The translations under genes were made by a program, and so were the position numbers. Source: Pseudomonadota bacterium (GTDB taxonomy: Bacteria > Pseudomonadota > Alphaproteobacteria > Reyranellales > Reyranellaceae). Taken from it: a DNA stretch of 34,367 nt. Below the pieces are notes generated by a model. That model was given only the letters and a program-made list of their open reading frames with translations. It was not told where the DNA came from and searched no databases. Each line of letters opens with the position of its first letter. Positions within the stretch are counted from its first letter, which is position 1. The DNA is taken from positions 1 to 34,367 of the forward strand of contig JAFEFG010000050.1 of NCBI GenBank assembly GCA_018240685.1. The letters run 5' to 3'. Of this stretch, positions 15,872 through 23,633 are shown one piece after another.

Positions 15872-16645
15872 TCAGCGGCCCTTGAAGTTGCCGGGCCGCT
15901 TCTCGGCATAGGACTTCACGCCTTCCTTGAAGTCCTCAGTCTTGCGCGTCCAGTCCTGCTCGACCAGCTCGCGCTCGGTCGCCATCTCGGCGGCGTCGGC
16001 GAAGCCGCGACGCATGGTCTCGCGCGTGGACACCAGGGCGAGCGGCGCGGACTCGGCGATCTCCTTGGCGAGGTCCATCGCGCCCTTGCGCACGTCGGCG
16101 AGCGGCACCAGCACGTCGGCCAGGCCCCAGGCCACCGCCTCCTCACCGCCGATGCGACGGCCGGTATAGAACATCAGGTTCGCGCGCTGCTGGCCGATCA
16201 GGCGCGGCAGCGTGTAGGTGAGCGAAAAGCCGGGATGGAAGCCCAGCCGCGTGAAGTTGGCGGCGAAGCGCGCCTCGGCGCAGGTGACGCGGAAGTCGGC
16301 CATCACGGCAAGGCCGAGGCCACCGCCGATCGCCGGCCCCTGCACCGCGGCGATGCTGGGCTTCTTGGCGCGGAACAGACGCGTGGCTTCCTTGTAGAGA
16401 TGCTTGCCGCTCTCGTTGGCACCGGTCTGCGGGCGATTGGCAAAGTCCGCGCCGGCACAGAACGACTTGCCCTGCGCGCACAGCACGTAGGCGCGGATGT
16501 TGATGTCGCGGTCGAACGCCTCGAAGGCGTCGGCGATCTGGTTGATCAGCGCGTTGTCGAAGAAGTTGTGCGGCGGACGCTGGATCTCGACGACGCCGAC
16601 ATGGCCCTCGCTGCTGACGCCGATATCCTTGTAGGTGCCGCTCAT
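15872..16645 (-). CDS. Crotonase-superfamily protein lacking both hydratase glutamates
   Basis: 257 residues, a normal crotonase length. The start at 16645 is fixed by AGGAGAGG just upstream; the longer open frame to the left is a shadow of the divergent gene. CoA-binding and oxyanion-hole landmarks are present: SFCAGADF and AVQGPAIGGGLGLAVMADFRV. Aligned without gaps to rat mitochondrial enoyl-CoA hydratase, the catalytic Glu144 position is Gly111 and the Glu164 position is Phe131 (FAANFTRLGFHPGF). Ordinary water addition is therefore unlikely; isomerase, dehalogenase, lyase or another crotonase reaction is more plausible. It is divergent from the 3-hydroxyacyl-CoA dehydrogenase gene across 84 bases and probably shares regulation with it. 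The SDR at 14981-15790 follows on the same strand. Confidence 0.88.
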   Translation of the reverse strand: MSGTYKDIGVSSEGHVGVVEIQRPPHNFFDNALINQIADAFEAFDRDINIRAYVLCAQGKSFCAGADFANRPQTGANESGKHLYKEATRLFRAKKPSIAAVQGPAIGGGLGLAVMADFRVTCAEARFAANFTRLGFHPGFSLTYTLPRLIGQQRANLMFYTGRRIGGEEAVAWGLADVLVPLADVRKGAMDLAKEIAESAPLALVSTRETMRRGFADAAEMATERELVEQDWTRKTEDFKEGVKSYAEKRPGNFKGR

Positions 16646-16729
16646 CGTCCTCTCCTTGTTGCAACTGACTGGCTTGGCGGCGGATATTGCCCCGCCCGCA
16701 GGGCATCCGTCGATAAGGGAGGTCAGGAA

Positions 16730-17671
16730 ATGTCGCAACGCGAACACGCGCCCCAAGGTCGGGCACTCGTGCTGGGTGGCGGCACGATGGGTGTCGGCAT
16801 CATCGCCATGTTCCTGGCCGGCGGCTGGAAGGTCGACGTCGTCTCGCGCTCCGCGGCCACGCGCGAGGGCCTGCCCGCGGCGACGGCACGCGCCCTGGAA
16901 GCCATGGGCAAACCTGACGATACATCCAGGCTCGCGACCCATGCGACGCTCGGCGAAGCGCCGTGGCCCGCGATCGACATCGCCGTCGAGACGGTGACCG
17001 AGGATCTCGCGCTCAAGCAGAAGCTGTTCGCGGAGATGGAAGCGCTGGCGCGGCCCGACTGCGCGCTCACCTCGAATTCCTCGAGCTTCCCCATCAGCGC
17101 CATCGGCCAGGACCTCAAGACCCAGCAGCGCATGATGGGCCTGCACTTCTTCATGCCGGCCCATCTCATCCCGCTGGTGGAGGTCGTGCGCTCCGTCCAT
17201 ACCGACACGGCGCTGGCGGAAAAGGTCGGCGCGATCATGCGCGCGCTGGGCAAGCGGCCGGTGCAGGTGAAGAAGGACGTGATCGGCTTCCTCGGCAACC
17301 GCATCCAGGCCGCCCTGATGCGCGAGGCGCTGTGGCTGATCGAGCAGGGCGTCGCCTCGGCCGAGGATATCGACGCCACGGTGCGCCTCTCCTTCGGCTT
17401 CCGTTACGCCGCCGCCGGCCCGATCCTGCAGAAGGAACACTCGGGCTGGGACACGACCTGCGCGGTGGCCAAGGTCATCTACCCCGATCTCTGCAACGCC
17501 GACGGCCCGCCGCCGGTCCTGCAGCGCAACGTCGACGAAGGCCGCATCGGCTTCAAGACCGGACGCGGCTTCTTCGAATGGAACGCGGAGTCGATTGCCA
17601 AGGAGCGCGCGCGCTACGAGCGGGCGCTGCGCAAGTGCCTGGAGATCTTCCGCGATGAAGGGATCGTGTAG
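16730..17671 (+). CDS. 3-hydroxyacyl-CoA dehydrogenase family protein
   Basis: 313 residues. AAGGGAGG about 6-7 bases before 16730 fixes the start; the long open frame further left is a shadow. The NAD-binding N-terminus reads LVLGGGTMGVGIIAMFLAGG, with VVSRS after the second strand. TSNSSSFPIS and GLHFFMPAHLIPLVEVV follow, with the likely catalytic His138. The C-terminal domain has VKKDVIGFLGNRIQAALM and a closing GFKTGRGFFEW. It oxidises a 3-hydroxyacyl-CoA, or a related 3-hydroxy acid such as in the carnitine/gulonate dehydrogenase branch of the family, to the 3-oxo form with NAD+. It is divergent from the crotonase-like gene; together they give two consecutive beta-oxidation-type steps. 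Confidence 0.88.
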   Translation: MSQREHAPQGRALVLGGGTMGVGIIAMFLAGGWKVDVVSRSAATREGLPAATARALEAMGKPDDTSRLATHATLGEAPWPAIDIAVETVTEDLALKQKLFAEMEALARPDCALTSNSSSFPISAIGQDLKTQQRMMGLHFFMPAHLIPLVEVVRSVHTDTALAEKVGAIMRALGKRPVQVKKDVIGFLGNRIQAALMREALWLIEQGVASAEDIDATVRLSFGFRYAAAGPILQKEHSGWDTTCAVAKVIYPDLCNADGPPPVLQRNVDEGRIGFKTGRGFFEWNAESIAKERARYERALRKCLEIFRDEGIV

Positions 17672-17764
17672 AAGAGCAGTTGCCCATCGCGGTCGCCAAG
17701 GCAATCGGCAGCCTTTGTGAATCAGCTCATAACGACGCTGGAAGAAAGATGGCGATATCGTCGA

Positions 17765-18274
17765 TCAGTGCGATTCGTGCAGGTCCGACACGACTTGCTT
17801 GCCGGCCAGCATGACGCGGACGAGCAAATAGATATGATGGAGCATCACGTAGACTGAGATCACCAGGAAGGCCAGGCTCGCGTACAGGACAACGTGCTCG
17901 ATCCTGTGGGTGTTGATGATGTGGTTGGGCAACCGTACTGCCTCGACGCACATCTCGGCAAAGAGGCCGAAGATCAGCATGCCGAGGCCGGCACTATGGC
18001 AACTATGATCGATCGCGGCCTGCCGGTTCTCGTCAACCTCTCCCGCCAATCCGAAGATGTGGCGCAGGGAGTGACGCTCCTCCAGCGCCACGCCCCAACC
18101 GATCAGAACGACTCCCATGCCCTCAAGGATGTCCATCGGTTCGTGAAAATCGCCGCCGTTCTGGATACCGAGCGCCACCTCAAGAATGGCGATGACCAGA
18201 GGGAACAGAATCACGATGTTGAAAATCGAAATCGCCAGCGGCGACAGAAGCATACGCACAAGAAAACGCACCAT
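17765..18274 (-). CDS. Unrecognised four-helix membrane protein
   Basis: 169 residues if started at 18274, where AGAAGGA lies about 9 bases upstream; the open frame continues 55 codons further left but without a comparable site. I do not recognise the family. About four hydrophobic segments are visible: LAISIFNIVILFPLVIAILE near residues 13-32, a weaker MGVVLIGWGVAL, GLGMLIFGLFAEMCVEAV, and VVLYASLAFLVISVYVMLHH near 138-157. Between segments 2 and 3 is a charged loop (EERHSLRHIFGLAGEVDENR). Several histidines lie at helix ends, but no haem or metal motif can be claimed. It is divergent from the DUF4239-type membrane protein gene, sharing a 184-base regulatory gap. The base composition of this gene is less GC-rich than its neighbours. 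Confidence 0.65.
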   Translation of the reverse strand: MVRFLVRMLLSPLAISIFNIVILFPLVIAILEVALGIQNGGDFHEPMDILEGMGVVLIGWGVALEERHSLRHIFGLAGEVDENRQAAIDHSCHSAGLGMLIFGLFAEMCVEAVRLPNHIINTHRIEHVVLYASLAFLVISVYVMLHHIYLLVRVMLAGKQVVSDLHESH

Positions 18275-18322
18275 TACGCTTGGTCCTTCTCCCGCCAGAA
18301 CGGAGCGGAAAATCCTGAATAT

Positions 18323-18352
18323 TTTATACGAACGGCGGAGAGAAATCTTCAG
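18323..18352 (-). promoter_or_regulatory. Candidate sigma70-type promoter for the four-helix membrane protein gene
   Basis: On the minus strand CTGAAG (18352-18347) and TATAAA (18328-18323) are separated by 18 bases, about 50 bases upstream of the start at 18274. The -10 stands out as an AT-rich patch in a GC-rich region. Pattern-based only. Confidence 0.35.
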
Positions 18353-18458
18353 CTTGCGGTTGCACCTGCTCTGCGACAAAGCGATGGCCTCTCGCACGAT
18401 ATAGCGTGTAAGGTCCGCCTCCCTCCGGGGACGTCTCATCGAGAGGCTAGGTCGCGCC

Positions 18459-19241
18459 GTGATCGATTGGCTTTACACTCTTCCTGAACTATCGGTCCTG
18501 GGCCTGACGATCTTGATCCTCGTGGCCTTGATCGTCTTTCTGCCCAGGCTGATCCGGCATATCCCTGGGCTCGCCCCGTCCGATGCTCACAGCGACTTCG
18601 TGCTGAGGATGCAGGCGACGCTGTTCACCATGACCAGCCTGGTCCTGGCCTTCACCCTGGTCCAGGCGGACATCAACTTCCGTCAGGCCGATGCCCTGGT
18701 TTCGTCGGAAGCGGCTCGCATCGACCAGCTGGACCGGCTGCTGACGCGCTACGGCAGTGACCAGGCACGCGCGGTACGGCCGATGCTCAAGGCCTATGCG
18801 CAGTCGATCGTCGACCGCGAATGGCCGGCGATGCTGCGCGACAAGGGCGACCGAACGACCGATCAGGCCTTCGCGCCCATCTCGCGGCACATCCTCGCTC
18901 TCAACCCGACCTCCAACCGCGAAACACTGATCATGGGTGAGATGCTGAAGTCGCTCGATGCCATCGCAGACCTGCGGGCTTCGCGCCTCAACATTGTCAC
19001 CGTGGCACTGCCGCTACTCTATTGGTACGTGGTGCTGTTCGCCGTCGCGATGCTGATTTTTGTCAGCTGCACTATCCAGCAGACGGCCTTCCGCGCCATC
19101 ATCCTGTCGGCGCAGGCGGCTGTCGTCGGCGCGTTTCTGGGATTCGTGTTCGTGATGGACCAGCCCTTCAAGGGTGACGGCGCTGTCGACCCCGACGCAA
19201 TCGTGCGGGTGATCGCCCGGATGCAGGCCCGCTCCGAATAG
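18459..19241 (+). CDS. DUF4239 (bestrophin-like) membrane protein
   Basis: 260 residues, GTG start with GAGAGG at 18441-18446. Two N-terminal hydrophobic segments (LSVLGLTILILVALIVFLPRLI and, after a short cytoplasmic stretch, LFTMTSLVLAFTLVQA), a ~100-residue soluble helical domain starting FRQADALVSSEAARIDQLDRLL, then two C-terminal membrane segments (IVTVALPLLYWYVVLFAVAMLIFVSC is split here only in description; the next is AQAAVVGAFLGFVFVMDQPF). This matches the DUF4239 family, which is distantly related to bestrophin channels, and the match to LVLAFTLVQADINFRQADAL is the most telling part. No experimental function is established for the family. It is divergent from another membrane protein gene and convergent with the helicase gene. 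Confidence 0.75.
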   Translation: MIDWLYTLPELSVLGLTILILVALIVFLPRLIRHIPGLAPSDAHSDFVLRMQATLFTMTSLVLAFTLVQADINFRQADALVSSEAARIDQLDRLLTRYGSDQARAVRPMLKAYAQSIVDREWPAMLRDKGDRTTDQAFAPISRHILALNPTSNRETLIMGEMLKSLDAIADLRASRLNIVTVALPLLYWYVVLFAVAMLIFVSCTIQQTAFRAIILSAQAAVVGAFLGFVFVMDQPFKGDGAVDPDAIVRVIARMQARSE

Positions 19242-19256
19242 CGAGCCCGGTGCGGG

Positions 19257-19293
19257 AAAGAAAAAGGCGGCCGATCGCCAGACCGGCCGCCTT
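19257..19293 (-). terminator. Rho-independent terminator of the DEAD-box helicase gene
   Basis: AAGGCGGCCG (19264-19273) and CGGCCGCCTT (19284-19293) form a perfect 10-bp stem with a 10-base loop. On the minus strand the stem is followed by a T-rich tract (TTTCTTTC), right after the helicase stop at 19326. On the plus strand only TTCT follows, so it may work weakly in the other direction for the DUF4239 gene. Confidence 0.85.
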
Positions 19294-19325
19294 CTGAATT
19301 TCAGGCGAGAGGATCCGCCCGCCGA

Positions 19326-21077
19326 TCAGGCGCTGCGGGAACGACGGCCACCGCCGAAGCGCCGTCCGCGCCATTGCGGACGCGCCTCCTGGCCGTGCGG
19401 GCGATCGCCCGCCGCCCGTTCGCCGTAGGCCTGCGGCCGCTCGTCGTGGCGAGGCTGGTCGCGATAGTCGCGCTCGGCCCAGGAACGCTCGCCGTGAGGC
19501 CGGTGGCCCTGGTGGCGGTCGCCTGGCTGCCGATCGGAGGGATGCCGATCAGCGTGATGCCGGTCACCAAAGCGGCGATGGCCGTGGTTCCGGTCGCCCT
19601 CGCGACGGGGATGTTCGCCGCGACCGGCGCGCTCGCCGTGGGGCTGGCCGTTCTGGTGGGCCGGCCGCCCGTGCCGAGGCTCGTGGCGTGCCTCGTGTCG
19701 TGCCTCATGGCGCGGTTCGTGCCGGTGCTCGTGGCGCGGTTCGTGGCGCGGCCGCTCGTCCCGCCGCTCGGCATGTTGTTCGGCGTGCTGCTCGGGGCGC
19801 CGCTCGGGCCGGTATTCGCCCTGCCGCTCGGGCCGACGCCCATGGTCGCGGCGCGGTCCCGGACGGCGGCCATCGCGCGGCCCATCGCGATGTTCGCTGC
19901 GGGCCTCGCGCGGCTCCTGCGCCGGCTCCTGCGGCATGTCCTCGTTGGCCGGCATCGGCACCACCGTCAGGCGGTGGTTCGTCAGGCGCTCGATGCCCTT
20001 GAGCTGACCACGTTCGCTGCCGTCGCAGAAGGAGACGGCGATGCCCGATGCCCCGGCACGCGCGGTGCGACCGATGCGATGGACGTAGCTCTCGGCGTCG
20101 GCGGGCAGCTCGTAGTTGATCACGTGCGTGACGCCGGACACGTCGATGCCGCGCGCCGCGAGATCGGTCGCCACCAGCACACGGGCACGGCCGCGCGCGA
20201 AGTTGTCGAGCGCGCGCTGCCGCGCGTTCTGCGACTTGTTGCCGTGAATGGCTTCCGACGGCACGCCGCGGCTGTCGAGTGCCTCGGCGACCCGGTTGGC
20301 GCCGCGCTTGGTGCGCGTGAACACGATCACGCGCTCGAGCGTGCTGTCGGCCAGAAGATGCGTGAGGAGCGCGCGCTTGGTGGCGGCATTCACGAAGTAG
20401 ACGCGCTGGTCGATGCGCTCGACCGTGCGGCCCTGCGGCGCGATCTCGACCCGCTCCGGATCCTGCAGGATCTCGCCGGCGAGCTTGGCCACGTCGGGCG
20501 GCATGGTGGCCGAGAAGAGCAGCGTCTGCCGCTGCCTGCCGACCGACGCCACGATGCGGCGCACGTCCTTGATGAAGCCCATGTCGAACATGCGATCGGC
20601 TTCGTCGAGGACCAGGAAGCTCACGTTCCCCAGCTTGACGTTGCCGCGCTCCATGAGATCGAGCAGCCGGCCCGGCGTCGCGATCAGGATGTCGACGCCG
20701 CGCTGCAGCGTCTCGATCTGGCGGCCGAAGCCCAGTCCGCCGATCACCATGCCGAGACGCAGGCCGAGGCCGCGACCGTAGGTGTCGAAGTTCTTGGCGA
20801 TCTGCACCGCGAGCTCGCGCGTCGGCGCCAGCACCAGCGCGCGCGGGCTCTTCGGCTGCGCCCGTCCGCCCGAGGCAGACAGGAGCTGCAGCACCGGCAG
20901 CGCAAAGGCCGCCGTCTTGCCCGTGCCCGTCTGGGCGATGCCGAGGACATCCCGGCCCTGCAGCAGCAGAGGGATGGTGCGCGCCTGGATCGGCGTGGGC
21001 GCGACATAGTTTGCGGCGCTCAGCGCACGCAGCAGCGGCTCGGCCAACCCGAGGTCCGCGAACGTAACGTTACTCAC
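19326..21077 (-). CDS. rhlE: DEAD-box RNA helicase, RhlE type, with long His/Arg/Glu-rich tail
   Basis: 583 residues from a GTG start at 21077, chosen because AAGGAA lies 10 bases upstream and the protein then begins SNVTFADLGL as RhlE proteins do. The two-domain helicase core covers residues ~1-375: Q-motif TPIQ, motif I AQTGTGKT (48-55), PTRELA, TPGR, DEAD (158-161), SAT (189-191), ATDLAARGID and HRIGRTARAG. It unwinds structured RNA in ribosome biogenesis, mRNA turnover or cold adaptation. Residues ~377-583 are low-complexity and dominated by Arg, His, Glu, Gly, Pro and Asp, with RHEx tetrads at 444-470 and DRH repeats at 504-529, ending WRGRRFGGGRRSRSA. Basic tails are common in this family and bind RNA, but such histidine content is unusual. 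It is single-gene and has its own terminator. Confidence 0.92.
   Translation of the reverse strand: MSNVTFADLGLAEPLLRALSAANYVAPTPIQARTIPLLLQGRDVLGIAQTGTGKTAAFALPVLQLLSASGGRAQPKSPRALVLAPTRELAVQIAKNFDTYGRGLGLRLGMVIGGLGFGRQIETLQRGVDILIATPGRLLDLMERGNVKLGNVSFLVLDEADRMFDMGFIKDVRRIVASVGRQRQTLLFSATMPPDVAKLAGEILQDPERVEIAPQGRTVERIDQRVYFVNAATKRALLTHLLADSTLERVIVFTRTKRGANRVAEALDSRGVPSEAIHGNKSQNARQRALDNFARGRARVLVATDLAARGIDVSGVTHVINYELPADAESYVHRIGRTARAGASGIAVSFCDGSERGQLKGIERLTNHRLTVVPMPANEDMPQEPAQEPREARSEHRDGPRDGRRPGPRRDHGRRPERQGEYRPERRPEQHAEQHAERRDERPRHEPRHEHRHEPRHEARHEARHEPRHGRPAHQNGQPHGERAGRGEHPRREGDRNHGHRRFGDRHHADRHPSDRQPGDRHQGHRPHGERSWAERDYRDQPRHDERPQAYGERAAGDRPHGQEARPQWRGRRFGGGRRSRSA
19668..19748 (-). 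repeat. RHEx tetrapeptide repeat inside the helicase tail
   Basis: Residues 444-470 of the helicase consist of RHE followed by P, H or A, about six times in a row, visible in DNA as imperfect 12-base repeats. This is a coding low-complexity tract, liable to slippage, not a mobile element. Confidence 0.7.
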
Positions 21078-21427
21078 TTGAAAAGAATTCCTTCTCGCCG
21101 CCGGCCGGACCTCCCGTTTCCAATCCGGGGGCACGCATACGAGGCGGCTTGCGGCCCATGCCTGTGCGCGACAGGGCGGGCTCTTGCTTCTGGGAGATAT
21201 CTCGGGATGAAGCGCCTGAGAGAGCGGCGCGTCGCGCGATCGCGAGAAACCTTGTGTACCCGCTGTCCTGCGGGTCGCCGGCTATATGATGGTGCAGTGC
21301 GGCAAAGTCAAGGCAATCTTCCCGTGCAGCCCGGCCCGAACCGCCGTCGCCGCGAGGCCCGCATCGGCAGGCTCAACACGCTCCCCGCGCCGTGAGATAG
21401 TGCCGCGGCGCCACCTCGAAAGAATGA
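21078..21427. other. 350-base divergent intergenic region (helicase / EamA transporter)
   Basis: No convincing gene. It contains the leader of the helicase, a perfect 10-bp palindrome GAGATATCTC (21194-21203), a self-complementary CGCGATCGCG (21235-21244), and a hairpin ACCCGC / GCGGGT (21258-21263 with 21270-21275). A 62-codon open frame from 21207 to 21395 has no family resemblance and a weak start context. Long structured leaders are known for cold-responsive RNA helicase genes, so regulation through the helicase 5' UTR is possible. Confidence 0.4.
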
Positions 21428-22315
21428 ATGCCCCCTCGTCCGACGAACAGAACCGCCCTCGGGGCGCTCTTCACCGTGCTGGCCATGCTGGGCTTCGCGA
21501 GCATGGACGCGATCAGCAAGTGGCTGGTGGCCGACTACGCGATCGGCCAGATGTTGTGGATCCGCTATGCCGTGTTCTGCGTCTTCGCCTGGCTGGTGGT
21601 TCGCCGCCGCGGCGGCTTCGTCGCGGCACTGCGGTCGGCGCGGCCGCTGCTGCAGATCACGCGGGCGCTGCTGGCGGTCGTCGAAAGCGCGACCTTCGTG
21701 CTGGCGTTCCGCTATCTGCCGCTGGCCGACACGCATGCCATCGCCGCGACCTCGCCCCTGATCGTGATCGCGCTCGGCGCCGCCTTCCTCGGCGAAACCG
21801 TCGATCGCAGCCGCTGGCTCGCCGTGACAGCCGGGTTCCTCGGCGTGCTGCTGATCGTGCGGCCGGGCTTCCGCACCCTCGACTGGCCGCTGCTGATCCC
21901 GGTCGCCGGCGCGATCCTGTGGGGCAGCTACCAGATCCTCGTGCGGCTGTGCGCACGCAGCGACACGCCGCAGACGACGCTCGTCTGGTCGGCTTTCGCC
22001 GCCTTCATCGCGACGAGCTTCGTCGGGCCGTGGCAGTGGCAATGGCCCGACGCCCGGAGCTGGGGGCTGCTCAGCGCCATGGCGCTGCTGGGCGCCCTCG
22101 CGCACTACGCCCTGATCCGCGCGCTCGACTATGCCGAGGCCAGCGCGGTGCAGCCCTACAGCTACACGCTTCTGGTCTGGGTGACGGTGCTGGGCGTCCT
22201 CGTCTTCGGCGACTTCCCCGACGGGTGGACCATCGCCGGCGCCGCCGTGATCGTGGCGAGCGGCCTCTACAGCTGGCAGCGCGACCTCGCGCGCTCTAAC
22301 GCGGCCACGCCCTGA
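21428..22315 (+). CDS. DMT-superfamily transporter, EamA type
   Basis: 295 residues with ten predicted membrane segments in two repeats, as in EamA permeases. The first repeat starts ALGALFTVLAMLGFASMDAISKWL and holds VVESATFVLAFRYLPLADTHAIAATSPL, the typical EamA region before the fifth helix. The second repeat includes LLIPVAGAILWGSYQILVRL and a closing WTIAGAAVIVASGLYSW. Such proteins usually export amino acids, nucleosides or other metabolites, or take up carboxylates such as S-adenosylmethionine precursors; the cargo is unknown here. The ribosome site is weak (AAAGA). The gene is convergent with the SDR at 22296, and their coding ends overlap by 20 bases. Confidence 0.88.
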   Translation: MPPRPTNRTALGALFTVLAMLGFASMDAISKWLVADYAIGQMLWIRYAVFCVFAWLVVRRRGGFVAALRSARPLLQITRALLAVVESATFVLAFRYLPLADTHAIAATSPLIVIALGAAFLGETVDRSRWLAVTAGFLGVLLIVRPGFRTLDWPLLIPVAGAILWGSYQILVRLCARSDTPQTTLVWSAFAAFIATSFVGPWQWQWPDARSWGLLSAMALLGALAHYALIRALDYAEASAVQPYSYTLLVWVTVLGVLVFGDFPDGWTIAGAAVIVASGLYSWQRDLARSNAATP

Positions 22316-23084
22316 GCGATACCAGGCCGCCGTCGATCGGCAGCAGGACGCCCGTGACCCAGCGCGATTCGTCGGAGGCGAGATAGACCGCGCCGTGGGC
22401 GATGTCCCAGGCGGTGCCCTCGGTCTTCATCGGCACCATGTTCCGGCGCCGTTCGCGCGCCTCGGCGCCCAGATGCGCCACCATCGGCGTGTGCACGGAG
22501 CCGACGATGATGCAGTTGGCGCGGATGTTCTGGGTCGCATAGTCGGCCGCGACCGAGAGGGTGAAGCCGTGCAGGCCCGCCTTGGCCGTCGCGTAGGCCA
22601 CCGCCCCCGCGCTGCCCATCAGGCCGAGCGCGCCCGCGATCGAGGACACCATGATGATGGAGCCGCCGCCGCCCTCCCTCATCTTCGGCAAGCAGTACTT
22701 GGTGCACAGCATCGTGGTGGTGAGATTGGTCTCCAGCGCGCGGTTCCAGTCGGCGAGCGTCACGGTCTCGGGCGTGCCCGGCGCGCCGACGCCGACATTG
22801 TTGTGCAGGATGTCGAGGCGCCCGTAGGTCTTCATCGCGAAGGCGGCCATCTCCTCGCAGACCTCGGCCCGGCCGACGTCGCCCGCGAACACGGTCGCCT
22901 CGCCGCCTTCCTCCTTGATCTGCCGCGCGAGCTTCTCCGCCCGCTCGGCGCTGCGATTGACGAGGACGACCCTGGCGCCTTCGCGGGCGAACAGGATCGC
23001 CGTCGCCATGCCGTTGCCGACTCCTTCGCCGCGCGGTGCTGCACCCGTCACGATCGCCACCTTGTCCTTGAGACGCCCCGCCAT
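22296..23084 (-). CDS. Short-chain dehydrogenase/reductase with atypical cofactor loop
   Basis: 262 residues from the ATG at 23084; an in-frame ATG at 23096 would add four residues. GGGGAG lies close before the inner ATG, so the choice is uncertain. The cofactor loop is expanded: VTGAAPRGEGVGNGMA in place of TGxxxGIG. The structural NNAG reads HNNVG. The catalytic residues are intact (VSSIAG, and YATAK about 16 residues on). This pattern is found in an SDR subgroup of unknown substrates, so it is probably active. The end overlaps the convergent EamA gene by 20 bases, and the start region is divergent from the GFA protein gene across 60 bases. Confidence 0.83.
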   Translation of the reverse strand: MAGRLKDKVAIVTGAAPRGEGVGNGMATAILFAREGARVVLVNRSAERAEKLARQIKEEGGEATVFAGDVGRAEVCEEMAAFAMKTYGRLDILHNNVGVGAPGTPETVTLADWNRALETNLTTTMLCTKYCLPKMREGGGGSIIMVSSIAGALGLMGSAGAVAYATAKAGLHGFTLSVAADYATQNIRANCIIVGSVHTPMVAHLGAEARERRRNMVPMKTEGTAWDIAHGAVYLASDESRWVTGVLLPIDGGLVSLRAWPR

Positions 23085-23144
23085 TCCTCTCCCCATGCTT
23101 CGATGTCATTGTGGGGCATGGACCATAGCCGGGAGGTTCATCCG

Positions 23145-23633
23145 ATGACCAGCACCACCGGGACGTTCGACGGCGGCTGTACCTGCCGCCACGTGCGCTA
23201 CCGCATGACCTCGCGCCCGATGTTCGTGCATTGCTGTCACTGCCGGTGGTGCCAGCGCGAGACGGGCTCGGCCTTCGCGCTCAACGCCATGATCGAGGCC
23301 GATCGCGTCGAGCTGTCGAGCGGCGAGGTCGAGGTGGTCGAGACGCCCTCCGCCAGCGGCAGGGGCCAGCGCATCTGGCGCTGCCCGTTGTGCCGCGTCG
23401 CAGTCTGGAGCAACTATGCCGGTGCCGGCGACGCCGTGCGCTTCATGCGCGTGGGCACCCTCGACGAGCCCGACCGCCTGCCGCCCGACATCCATATCTT
23501 CACGATGTCGAAGCAGCCCTGGGTGATCCTGCCCGAAGGCATGCCGGCGGTGCGGGAGTACTACAAGCCGAAGGAAATGTGGCCGCCGGAGAGCCTGGCG
23601 CGGTTCGTCGCGCTCAAGGCGGCGCGCGCCTAG
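23145..23633 (+). CDS. GFA / CENP-V domain zinc protein
   Basis: 162 residues from 23145, where GGGAGG at 23131-23136 lies 8 bases upstream. The zinc ligands of the GFA fold are visible: Cys12 and Cys14 (GGCTCRHVRY), Cys31, Cys33 and Cys36 (CCHCRWC), and Cys80 and Cys83 (CPLC). The family is named after glutathione-dependent formaldehyde-activating enzyme, but that activity is disputed and most members are uncharacterised. A role with thiol adducts or aldehydes is possible and unproven. It is convergent with the RcnB-like gene and shares a CTAG with its stop. Confidence 0.85.
   Translation: MTSTTGTFDGGCTCRHVRYRMTSRPMFVHCCHCRWCQRETGSAFALNAMIEADRVELSSGEVEVVETPSASGRGQRIWRCPLCRVAVWSNYAGAGDAVRFMRVGTLDEPDRLPPDIHIFTMSKQPWVILPEGMPAVREYYKPKEMWPPESLARFVALKAARA

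Noticed and set aside
19668..19748. Short-period repeat that might be a CRISPR or minisatellite
   Set aside because: It is in frame within the helicase tail, encodes RHEx, and has no spacer-like unique units.
21207..21395. 62-codon open frame in the gap upstream of the EamA gene
   Set aside because: Arg-rich, no recognisable motif, and only a weak ribosome site; more likely untranslated leader DNA. Conservation in relatives would change this view.
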